Positions 22,316-28,923 of a DNA stretch of 28,923 nt are shown here, in pieces. How positions within the stretch are numbered: the first letter of the stretch is position 1; every line of letters starts with the position of its first letter. A program made the position numbers and the translations under genes. The notes beneath the pieces are model-generated. The model did no database searches, had not been told where the DNA came from, and saw only the letters and a list, made by a program, of their open reading frames with translations. Origin of the DNA: an uncultured Polycyclovorans sp. Lineage in GTDB: Bacteria; Pseudomonadota; Gammaproteobacteria; Nevskiales; Nevskiaceae. Location: NCBI GenBank assembly GCA_936928855.1, contig CAKZHZ010000032.1:1-28923 (forward strand), in the 5' to 3' direction.

Positions 22316-25300
22316 TCAGAAGACTTTCTTGATCGATACCCCCACCAGCCGTGGGTCGAGTGTAAAAACGTTGGTTGTGAGCCCCGTATCGTCTGAATTC
22401 AGGAACGCCCCGGTGATGGGGGTCTCATCGAATGCATTCTTCACGTAGGCCTCAATGGTCACACCTTGGCGCTCGTTGGTTACCCACAGCGAGACGTTTG
22501 TGTTGGACCAATCCTGCAGGCGATCGTAGGGATCCGTGTTGTAGACGCGATGATAAGACTCGTCCTGCCAGTAGTAGTCGACCCGAGCCGTTCCACGCCA
22601 CTCCGGCCCAATGTCAAAGGAATACTGCCCTCCCAGCGTCACCGTGAAACGAGGGGACTGCGGCAGTTCGTTACCTCCGATGTCAGCTCTCAGACCCGCG
22701 CCGCCATTGAGTTCAGGGTAGTTGGCGACATCGTAGGCTTGTCCGGTTGACGGGTCGACCGTCGGTGGATACAGCGCTGAAAGAATCCCGCCCACGCCAC
22801 AGAGGTTCCAGTAATTCCAGATGCGCGGATCGTCCTGCAACCACCTCTCCGCTACGGTTGTTGGCACCACGCAGTTCGACGGCAACTGCAGCCATGGCTT
22901 TACCAGCACGTAATCATCATTGCCCTGGGTTCGGTCCATGATGTCCAATGACGTTTCACCTGACGCTATGCGCGTCTTGAGATAGCCGACATTGGCCAGG
23001 AACTGCCAATCTGGATGCGGTACGAACAACGTTTCGAGCTCGAGCCCCCACATCGTGGCATCGAAGTTCTCGTTGACCGCCGTGCGATCACGTATCTGAG
23101 AGACCTGATAATCCGCGTAGTCATAGTAGAAGGCGGTCATGTTCAACATCATCGCGCCGCCAAACAGGGTGTTCTTGGTGCCCACCTCAAATGCATTGAC
23201 ATATTCCGGCTCGAAAGTTGGTTCGTACTCAACCGCACTCAAGTAGAGAATGGGAAAGAGGCCAAGGCCGTCGTAAAGGTCAACAACATCCTGAGGAACG
23301 CCTAGTTCGAGCGCCTGCGCCATGGTTTCTTCACGGCTTGCGAAGCCTGGCTGAGGAGGGTTTGCACCACCACCCTTGTATCCGCGAGAGTACGATGCAT
23401 ACAGCAGCGTCTCATCCGTGAACTCCAGCTGCGGTTTCCAGTCGAGCACCAACCGGCCGGTCCACTCACCCCACTTCTGCACGATATCTGACCCTGTCGG
23501 ATACCCGAATGAAGTCACGCCACCTGCAATCAATCCCGGAGCGGTGAGCAGCTGACTCGGCGCAGGCGTCGTCGTCTTCTTGTCACGGGTATAACGCAAA
23601 CCGGCCGTTAGCTTCAGATCTTCCTGCACGTTCCAGTAGACCTCTCCGAAGTAGCCGGTCGACTCCAGCTCATAGGGGCTCTTGGAACGGAAGTAGTTGT
23701 GCCCATTTCCGTCGATGCTGCTGATCGGATTGGGGTCAACATACGGGCATACCGAGGTAGGATCGGATGTCGGAACTGCCGGCCCGTCACCAAGGAATCC
23801 CGAGGTGAAGCAGGTTCCAGGATCGGCCAGCCCTTGCGGGCCGTTGAACGGCCACAGCAGCGCCTGCGCAGAGATGATGTTGAAGAAAATGTAGTAATCG
23901 ACGAGCACCTCGAAACGGGTGTAGTTGGCGCCCACGCTGTAGTTCAATGGACCATCGAGACTGGATTGCAGGCGGAATTCCTGAGTGAACTGCTCAGCCT
24001 CGGCCTGCGCGATGTCGAAGCCAGCAATGGAATCGGAGCAGCCGATCTGCGGGTCGCAGAACACGCCACCTGGCGCCAGGCCCGAATAATTCGGGCTGCT
24101 GAGGTACTGCAGTTGAGTGGTGTCGTTGAAGACCGGTTCGGTATTGAACCGGTTGAAATCCTGGAACGAGTACGTCGAATCTTCCACGTAGGCACTCTGA
24201 GAGAACAGCTGCCACCGCTCCGACAGGTCGTAGGAAAGATTCAGCTCAAGGAGGTCTGCCTCAGCACGGTAGCGGGGGTCCAGTATGGATTCGATCTCGC
24301 GAAGATCCCTCGACTGTCGCTTGTTGCCGTATGGGTCCTTGACCTGCAGCAACCCGACCTGATTGCCGTCGGCGTCGAGACCGATCACACCGGCATTGTC
24401 TGTGCCCAGCACGATGCTGCCGAACACAAAGGGAAGCGCCAAACCGTTAGGGGTATCAAAAGCGCCATCAGTGTATAGACTGCCTGGCTTGCACCCCTGG
24501 CTGAACACCGCAGGCCGAAGCAGTGCAGCGATCTCGTCAGCGCGTGCGCTACCACCACTACCCGGCACATGGACCTGCGTCTGCCCAACGGTCTGCAGCC
24601 CAGGGTCCCGATGGCACAGCTGCTTGCCGGTGCGGAGGCGGTTGTCGTCTTCCTCGAACCGTTCCCAGATCAGATCCGCACGGAACGCATCCGATGGCTG
24701 CCACGCCAGACTCAGCCGGCCAGTCCAGAGATCCCGCCCATCAACCTGATGGTCGGTACCCGCGTTGTAGGTATACCCCTCGCGGTCCGTCATCGCGAAC
24801 GCAGCACGCATCGCGACGGATCGACCAAACGGAATGTTGACCAGGCCTCGCAGGCGCTGTGCCTGATAGTTGCCAATTTCCATATCGATCTCTGCCGCCC
24901 AGGTCTCCAGCTCCGGGCGATGGGAAATCACGTTGATAACCCCAGCGGTGGCGTTGCGCCCGTACAGCGTCCCCTGCGGCCCGCGCAGCACTTCAACCCG
25001 CTCGATGTCGAGGTACTCCTGTTCGAAGAGGCGGTTCTGAATGACCGCGATGTTGTTGAAGCTCACGGCAACACCTGGGTCAGATGCTGCGGAGATCGAC
25101 TGGGTTCCAACTCCTCGAATCTGGAAGTTGTAGCTGGTGAAGTTGGTCTTCGAGAACGTTACATTGGGAATCGCCTTCAATAGATCGAACCCGCCCTCGA
25201 TCTTCTGTGCATCAAGGTCTTCCATGCTGAAGGCTGAAATCGCGATCGGCACATCCTGCAGCCGCTCCTCCTTCTTCTGGCCCGTCACGATGATTTCCTC

Positions 25301-25768
25301 AACCCCGGCGCGGCGGGCTTCGGCGACGTTGCTGGCGCTGCCGTCACCGAACCCGCCGCTGCCCTCCCCCGAGGCGCCGCCTTCTGCCGGCGCGAGGGTG
25401 ATGGGCGGCGCGTTGGGGTCGGTGAGGGCGACGGTGCTTTCGCCCACGATGCGGTATTGCATGCCGCTGCCGGCCAGCAGCGCGTCCAGCGCCGTGGCGG
25501 CGGTGTAATTCCCGCTGATCCCCGCGGTACTCCGGTCCACCAGGTCATAGCCGCTGGTCACAACTTGCACGCCGCTCTGGTCGGAATAGGTGATCAAGGC
25601 CTCGGCAAGGCCTTGGGCGGGAATGTCGTAGGGCTGCTCGCGCGGGCTGAGATCCTGCGCGTGGGCGATGGGCAGGCAGGCGGCCAGCCACATAAGAAGG
25701 CCCAACAGCAGGGGGCTGCCGGGCAAGGTCAATGAACGGGTTCCCCCAATGGGACGCAAAGCACGCAT
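22316..25768 (-). CDS. STN-domain TonB-dependent outer-membrane receptor (module B)
   Basis: An 1150-residue receptor paralogous to the one at 9545. A signal peptide is cleaved near residue 37 (AHA/QD). The STN domain is at about 43-110 (YDIPAQGLAEALITYSDQSG). A Gly/Ser/Pro-rich linker and EEIIVTGQ follow. The plug shares 33 of 35 residues with module A around SAFSME. The barrel ends KKVF; the last 45 residues match module A at 41 positions, while the middle differs widely. Both receptors keep a CDPQxGCSD segment, probably in an extracellular loop. GAGGAG precedes the ATG. The terminator at 22267 ends the transcript. It likely imports a related but distinct ligand and signals through the FecR at 26936. 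Confidence 0.95.
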   Translation of the reverse strand: MRALRPIGGTRSLTLPGSPLLLGLLMWLAACLPIAHAQDLSPREQPYDIPAQGLAEALITYSDQSGVQVVTSGYDLVDRSTAGISGNYTAATALDALLAGSGMQYRIVGESTVALTDPNAPPITLAPAEGGASGEGSGGFGDGSASNVAEARRAGVEEIIVTGQKKEERLQDVPIAISAFSMEDLDAQKIEGGFDLLKAIPNVTFSKTNFTSYNFQIRGVGTQSISAASDPGVAVSFNNIAVIQNRLFEQEYLDIERVEVLRGPQGTLYGRNATAGVINVISHRPELETWAAEIDMEIGNYQAQRLRGLVNIPFGRSVAMRAAFAMTDREGYTYNAGTDHQVDGRDLWTGRLSLAWQPSDAFRADLIWERFEEDDNRLRTGKQLCHRDPGLQTVGQTQVHVPGSGGSARADEIAALLRPAVFSQGCKPGSLYTDGAFDTPNGLALPFVFGSIVLGTDNAGVIGLDADGNQVGLLQVKDPYGNKRQSRDLREIESILDPRYRAEADLLELNLSYDLSERWQLFSQSAYVEDSTYSFQDFNRFNTEPVFNDTTQLQYLSSPNYSGLAPGGVFCDPQIGCSDSIAGFDIAQAEAEQFTQEFRLQSSLDGPLNYSVGANYTRFEVLVDYYIFFNIISAQALLWPFNGPQGLADPGTCFTSGFLGDGPAVPTSDPTSVCPYVDPNPISSIDGNGHNYFRSKSPYELESTGYFGEVYWNVQEDLKLTAGLRYTRDKKTTTPAPSQLLTAPGLIAGGVTSFGYPTGSDIVQKWGEWTGRLVLDWKPQLEFTDETLLYASYSRGYKGGGANPPQPGFASREETMAQALELGVPQDVVDLYDGLGLFPILYLSAVEYEPTFEPEYVNAFEVGTKNTLFGGAMMLNMTAFYYDYADYQVSQIRDRTAVNENFDATMWGLELETLFVPHPDWQFLANVGYLKTRIASGETSLDIMDRTQGNDDYVLVKPWLQLPSNCVVPTTVAERWLQDDPRIWNYWNLCGVGGILSALYPPTVDPSTGQAYDVANYPELNGGAGLRADIGGNELPQSPRFTVTLGGQYSFDIGPEWRGTARVDYYWQDESYHRVYNTDPYDRLQDWSNTNVSLWVTNERQGVTIEAYVKNAFDETPITGAFLNSDDTGLTTNVFTLDPRLVGVSIKKVF

Positions 25769-25955
25769 GGCGCTGTCTCCTCTGGCACATTCGCTTGGTC
25801 GGGCCGCTTTTTGAATGCGGTTACAAGCTAAACGGAATGCCAGTGATTTCTTGCAACGCTGCGCGTTAATGTTCGTGAATACAAGGGCTTGTTTCGCGTC
25901 GCGCCTGTTGAGGCTACACTGTGAGTCTCTCTCGGACGATCACGGTGACATCACG

Positions 25956-26138
25956 ATGTCCACCTTCAAACTGCAAGCCCATGAACTAATTGATCACCTG
26001 CCTGACGATGCCGGTTGGAAAGATCTGGTTTACGAGGCTTCCATCATCCAGGACATTGAAGTCGGCTTGGCAGAAAGTGATGCAGGCCTCGGTGTTGATA
26101 CTGCAACGCTGCGCAGGCAGTTCGACCTGCCGGCGTGA
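25956..26138 (+). CDS. small antitoxin-like protein upstream of higBA
   Basis: A 60-residue acidic protein. The H-L-P-D-D-A-G-W-K-D-L-V-Y-E-A segment followed by I-E-V-G-L-A-E-S-D-A-G-L and R-R-Q-F resembles small antitoxins that precede ParE/RelE toxins. No cognate toxin follows directly: the next gene is a HigB-type toxin after 43 nt, and that already has its own antitoxin. It may be an orphan left from a lost pair or a third component of the operon. The ATG at 25956 is preferred because upstream codons look non-coding; the ribosome binding site is weak. Confidence 0.65.
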   Translation: MSTFKLQAHELIDHLPDDAGWKDLVYEASIIQDIEVGLAESDAGLGVDTATLRRQFDLPA

Positions 26139-26181
26139 AACGTGATTGCCGTCTGTATCGCAAGGCGATACACTTCCCGGC

Positions 26182-26460
26182 ATGATCCGCAGCTTTCGCC
26201 ACAAAGGACTTGAGGCGTTCTTCAGGACGGGTTCGCGCGCCGGCATCCAAGCCAAGCATGCCGCCCGATTACGGGTACAGCTTTTTGCTTTGCATAACGC
26301 AAAGGGCGCACAAGACATGAAGGCGCCAGGGTGGCAGCTCCATGCCTTGAAAGGCGATATGAGCGGATTGTGGTCGATCTCGGTCAGCGGCAATTGGCGG
26401 CTGACATTCGGCTTTGAAGGCAATGATGCGGTCCTGGTTGATTATCAGGACTACCACTGA
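26182..26460 (+). CDS. higB: HigB-type (RelE superfamily) toxin
   Basis: A 92-residue toxin with the typical HigB series: MIRSFRHKGLEAFF at the N-terminus, A-R-L-R-V-Q-L-F-A-L, then W-Q-L-H-A-L-K-G, W-S-I-S-V-S-G-N-W-R-L-T-F and a terminal V-D-Y-Q-D-Y-H. HigB proteins cleave mRNA at the ribosome. As is usual for this family, the toxin gene precedes the antitoxin, here by 9 nt. ATG at 26182 starts the conserved region; the earlier TTG is unlikely. Confidence 0.93.
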   Translation: MIRSFRHKGLEAFFRTGSRAGIQAKHAARLRVQLFALHNAKGAQDMKAPGWQLHALKGDMSGLWSISVSGNWRLTFGFEGNDAVLVDYQDYH

Positions 26461-26469
26461 GGTTTCACG

Positions 26470-26754
26470 ATGCGCATGCACAACCCTCCCCACCCCGGCG
26501 AAGCCCTGCGGGACTACCTTGAGGGCACATCAGTATCGGCTGCCGCAGCCCACATGGGCGTTTCTCGCGTAGCACTGTCGCGTGTTCTCAACGGGCGTGC
26601 CGCGATCTCGGCTGACATGGCACTTCGCCTGTCCGAAGCACTGGATACCTCGCCGGAGCTTTGGCTGGGCATGCAAGCACAGTACGACCTGTGGCAGGCC
26701 GCACAGGTTCGCCGTCGCAAATTGCCGAAGCTGAAAGGCCGTATCGCGGCCTGA
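26470..26754 (+). CDS. higA: HigA-type antitoxin, XRE helix-turn-helix
   Basis: A 94-residue antitoxin. N-P-P-H-P-G-E-A-L-R is the standard opening of HigA proteins. The helix-turn-helix lies at about 22-60 (VSAAAAHMGVSRVALSRVLNGR), followed by S-P-E-L-W-L. GAGG lies 7 nt before the ATG. It should bind HigB and repress the operon. The stop is followed within 3 nt by a remnant of a fecR 3' end. Confidence 0.94.
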   Translation: MRMHNPPHPGEALRDYLEGTSVSAAAAHMGVSRVALSRVLNGRAAISADMALRLSEALDTSPELWLGMQAQYDLWQAAQVRRRKLPKLKGRIAA

Positions 26755-26756
26755 CG

Positions 26757-26799
26757 CTACTGCGAGGCCAGCACAATCTCCTTGCTGTTCTGCTTTGGC
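26757..26799 (-). pseudogene. duplicated 3'-end remnant of fecR
   Basis: On the minus strand this encodes K-Q-N-S-K-E-I-V-L-A-S-Q and a stop. That is nearly the last residues of the module B FecR (R-Q-N-S-E-E-I-V-L-A-W-Q-R). The core 26765-26792 matches 26947-26974 at 27 of 28 bases. The copy lies in the same orientation as the intact gene, on the far side of the interspersed repeat. Confidence 0.8.
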
Positions 26800-26845
26800 G
26801 TCGTGTCTCGTGATGGGTGATTGGCAACAGCCGAAGCATCATCCC

Positions 26846-26917
26846 CGTCATGCCCGACTTGATCGGGCATCCAGTACCGACTGTTGAAGATGGGCCCCGA
26901 TCAAGTCGGGGGTGACG
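26846..26917. repeat. double-hairpin interspersed repeat, copy 3
   Basis: The first hairpin is as in the other copies; the second has the shorter stem CCCCGA/TCGGGG with loop TCAAG. TTGGCAACA (26821-26829) and its complement (26923-26931) extend the palindrome outward. It sits between higA and the fecR stop, the same relative place as copy 2. Confidence 0.85.
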
Positions 26918-26935
26918 GGGGATGTTGCCAAGCCA

Positions 26936-28066
26936 TCACCGCTGCCAGGCCAGCACAATCTCCTCGCTGTTCTGGCGCGCCACGGAGATTGGAAAGTAGG
27001 TGGTGAGCGCCTCGATGAAGGTGCCGGTCTGCCCGGTTTCGAAGGCACCACTCAGGCGCAGCTGGGCAAGCGCCGGGTCGGCGATGGCGATGCGGCGTTT
27101 GGCGTAGCGGTTCATTTCCTGGATCGCCACGCCCAGCAGATCATCCTCGAAGATGACCTGCCCGTAGCGCCAGCTGGTGGTGCGCTTGAGGTCGGCCTGA
27201 CGAACCAGCGGCTGCCTTTGCGCGCTGGCGATGTCGGCGGCGGCGATCAGCTGTTGGCCTGGCGTGAGGACGTGAGGGGTGAGGGGCGAGGGGTGAGGCA
27301 CAGCAACCGCAGCGGCGGCAGCGCCTTCGGCGGCAGCGGCGGCAGCGCGTGGCGCATCGGGTACGCGTTCGGCCACCTCGACCTTGCCTTCGATCAGCGT
27401 CACTTCGAAGCGATGCGCGCTGTAGCGGACATCGAAGGCGGTGCCCAGGGCCGTCACGGTGCGCTGACCTGCGGTGACCACAAAGGGGCGGTGCGCATCC
27501 TTGGCCACTTCGAACAGGGCCTGTCCCTTTTGCAGTCGGATATTGCGCTGCGCCGGGCGGTAGCCCACCACCAAACGGCTGTCGGTGTTCAGGGTGAGGC
27601 GCGTGCCGTCCTCCAGCGTCACGCTCAGGCGCTCGCCGACCGCAGTGCGGTACAGCGTTTCGCCATTCATGGCCAAGCGAACGCCTTCAAACAGACTGCC
27701 CGGCAGCTCCTGCCAGGGTGCGCCGGTAAAGGCCAATAGCCCGGCCATGGCCGCCACCAGGCTGGCCGCCATCGCCATCACCACTTTGGGCCACCGGTGG
27801 CGGCGCGTGGCGACACGGCTGAGGGTTTCGTTGCGCAGCGCCATCAGCGCCGGGGTGTCGGCCACCGTGGCCACCCGCTCGCGCGCGGTCTCCACGCGGG
27901 CGAAGGCATCGGCATGCTCGGGAGCCGCCTCGTACCAACGGCGAAATGCCTGCCGGGTGGCGGCTTCGTCGTGGCTATTGCGCAGGGCCTCGCTCCAGAA
28001 AGCCGCCACTTGCTCCACGTTGCCGACCATGCCACCCGGGTCCGACCGGGGCAAATCACTGCGCAT
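26936..28066 (-). CDS. FecR-family anti-sigma factor (module B)
   Basis: A 376-residue paralogue of the regulator at 14393. It has an N-terminal sigma-binding domain (F-W-S-E-A-L, F-R-R-W-Y, H-A-D-A-F-A-R), a TM segment at 94-113 and a FecR domain (TALGTAFDVRYS, LIEGKVEV). The C-terminal part is T-S-W-R-Y-G-Q-V-I-F to the end. An Ala-rich stretch (A6-E-G-A5) and a PHPSPLTPH segment sit where module A also has an insert; here it is encoded by GCG/GCC repeats and a heptamer array. The ATG at 28066 overlaps the sigma 3' end by 11 nt, supporting coupling; ATG at 28030 is an alternative. The tail of this gene is duplicated at 26757. Confidence 0.93.
   Translation of the reverse strand: MRSDLPRSDPGGMVGNVEQVAAFWSEALRNSHDEAATRQAFRRWYEAAPEHADAFARVETARERVATVADTPALMALRNETLSRVATRRHRWPKVVMAMAASLVAAMAGLLAFTGAPWQELPGSLFEGVRLAMNGETLYRTAVGERLSVTLEDGTRLTLNTDSRLVVGYRPAQRNIRLQKGQALFEVAKDAHRPFVVTAGQRTVTALGTAFDVRYSAHRFEVTLIEGKVEVAERVPDAPRAAAAAAEGAAAAAVAVPHPSPLTPHVLTPGQQLIAAADIASAQRQPLVRQADLKRTTSWRYGQVIFEDDLLGVAIQEMNRYAKRRIAIADPALAQLRLSGAFETGQTGTFIEALTTYFPISVARQNSEEIVLAWQR
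27264..27299. repeat. heptanucleotide array in fecR (module B)
   Basis: Units GTGAGGA, then after one C: GTGAGGG, GTGAGGG, GCGAGGG, GTGAGGC. It lies at the same position, before the PGQQL segment, as the array in the module A fecR. Confidence 0.75.
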
Positions 28067-28631
28067 CGTCGCCTCCCCGCTCCAGCACCTGCGCCAGATG
28101 CGTCAGGGCCTTGGCCATGTGCAGCTCAATCGACCGTGTTGAGAGGTGCAGCATGGCAGCGACTTCCGGCGTCTTGCGAAGCTCCAGCGCCCGCAGCACG
28201 AAGATGTCCCGGGTCCGCTCCGGCAACTCCCGCAAGGCATCGACCACACATTGCAGCGATTCCCGCCCCAAGGTGACACGCTCGGGCGTGATGTGTGCCG
28301 GCAACTCGTGAACGGAAGCATCGTAGGACTCGTGCGCGGCCGTCATGTGCATGGCGTCGTACCGACCACGGTCGGCGTACACATGTGCGGCGGTACGAAA
28401 GAGATAGTGTTCAAGCGTGGCGATCGGCTCGCCGGAGGCTCGTTTGAGGAGACGCACAAATACTTCCTGAACCAGATCTTCGACATCGGATGCATTGCCA
28501 ACACGCCGACGGAAAAAGCCTTCCAGCGGCGCACGAAACCGGCGCACCACGGCATCCCATCGGCTGGCTTCGTCAGGTCCGAAATCGGCCAGTGCCGTCC
28601 GCTCATCTGCCTGTTTGGACAGGCTTTTCAT
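28056..28631 (-). CDS. ECF RNA polymerase sigma factor, FecI-like (module B)
   Basis: A 191-residue sigma factor. Region 2 is F-F-R-R-R-V-G-N-A-S-D-V-E-D-L-V-Q-E-V-F. Region 4 is A-L-R-E-L-P-E-R-T-R-D-I-F-V-L-R followed by the helix-turn-helix T-P-E-V-A-A-M-L-H-L-S-T-R-S-I-E. It should be held by the FecR encoded directly downstream. GAGGAG 7 nt before the ATG at 28631 decides the start over the one at 28652. It shares its layout with the sigma gene at 15528, though the two have clearly diverged. Confidence 0.93.
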   Translation of the reverse strand: MKSLSKQADERTALADFGPDEASRWDAVVRRFRAPLEGFFRRRVGNASDVEDLVQEVFVRLLKRASGEPIATLEHYLFRTAAHVYADRGRYDAMHMTAAHESYDASVHELPAHITPERVTLGRESLQCVVDALRELPERTRDIFVLRALELRKTPEVAAMLHLSTRSIELHMAKALTHLAQVLERGGDDAQ

Positions 28632-28732
28632 GGGCTTCTCCTCGCAACCCACTGCATCGGCGGCAGCCTACGCTTGGCAGCAAAGTCGCGCAAATTCGCA
28701 TCCTGTCCGGTAACGCCGCAGGTTTGTAGCCG

Positions 28733-28923
28733 TTAGAAATCCAGACGCACCCCGACACTGCGGGCTTCAAAGTCGGCACCGGAGGTGTCGAGGTAGACCA
28801 TGTAGTCCGCCGTGAGTCTCAGCCGGCCATCGAGGACGCCACTGAGCACGTTGAGCTCGATGCCGCCACCGTAGCTGCTGCCGCTTTCCGATTCCCGGAA
28901 GCTGTCCCGGTTCAGCGGGGTGC
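28733..28923 (-). CDS. small outer-membrane beta-barrel protein, C-terminal part (cut by window edge)
   Basis: About 63 residues to a TAA stop at 28733-28735; the 5' end is outside the window. The visible part reads S-G-S-S-Y-G-G-G-I-E and L-R-L-T-A-D-Y-M-V-Y-L and ends V-G-V-R-L-D-F. It matches the module A barrel protein at 39 of the last 54 positions. It lies upstream of the module B sigma gene, so it probably closes another module beyond the right edge. Confidence 0.85.
   Translation of the reverse strand, partial: TPLNRDSFRESESGSSYGGGIELNVLSGVLDGRLRLTADYMVYLDTSGADFEARSVGVRLDF

Noticed and set aside
23699..24478. Plus-strand frame inside the module B receptor
   Set aside because: Falls wholly within a well-supported receptor gene and has no recognisable features.
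25769..25955. Clear ECF promoter in front of the module B receptor
   Set aside because: GAACATT and GAAATC occur but no -10-like element at proper spacing; not called.

Overview
This window looks like chromosomal DNA of a GC-rich gammaproteobacterium, most likely Xanthomonadales or Nevskiales. That placement is an inference from gene content: large STN-type TonB-dependent receptors with FecI/FecR-like regulators, DUF805 and DUF2939 proteins, and a fatty acid desaturase paired with an OruR-type AraC regulator. No rRNA, tRNA, CRISPR array or complete insertion sequence was seen.

Left part (1-5.8 kb): an alpha/beta hydrolase (-) diverges from an MscS-type channel (+). A type II toxin-antitoxin pair (PF09720-type antitoxin plus ParE/RelE toxin) follows, lying between two near-identical short palindromes. 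A gene-poor stretch with REP-like hairpins leads to a two-gene cassette: a six-TM protein with a long soluble tail, and a DUF2971 protein.

Module A (5.9-16.1 kb, minus strand): ECF sigma, FecR anti-sigma, STN/TonB-dependent receptor, autotransporter and small outer-membrane beta-barrel. A MntA/HepT toxin-antitoxin pair (+) sits between fecR and the receptor.

Middle (16.2-22.2 kb): ordinary genes. These are a DUF805 protein, a BaiN/HI0933-type flavoprotein, a DUF2939 protein, a fatty acid desaturase with a divergent AraC regulator, an NAD-dependent epimerase/3-beta-HSD-like enzyme and a small secreted protein.

Module B (22.3-28.6 kb, minus strand): a paralogous ECF sigma, FecR and STN/TonB receptor set. 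A HigBA-type toxin-antitoxin operon preceded by an antitoxin-like small gene again sits between fecR and the receptor. At the right edge is the C-terminus of a second small beta-barrel protein, clearly paralogous to the one ending module A, which suggests a third module beyond the window.

In each module, outer-membrane signal reception (STN domain) probably passes through FecR to release the ECF sigma factor, which activates the receptor operon. The unusual points are the parallel capture of unrelated toxin-antitoxin genes at the same site in both modules, heptanucleotide repeat arrays inside both fecR genes at the same position, a duplicated fecR 3' end beside higA, and three copies of a double-hairpin interspersed repeat with compensatory stem changes.
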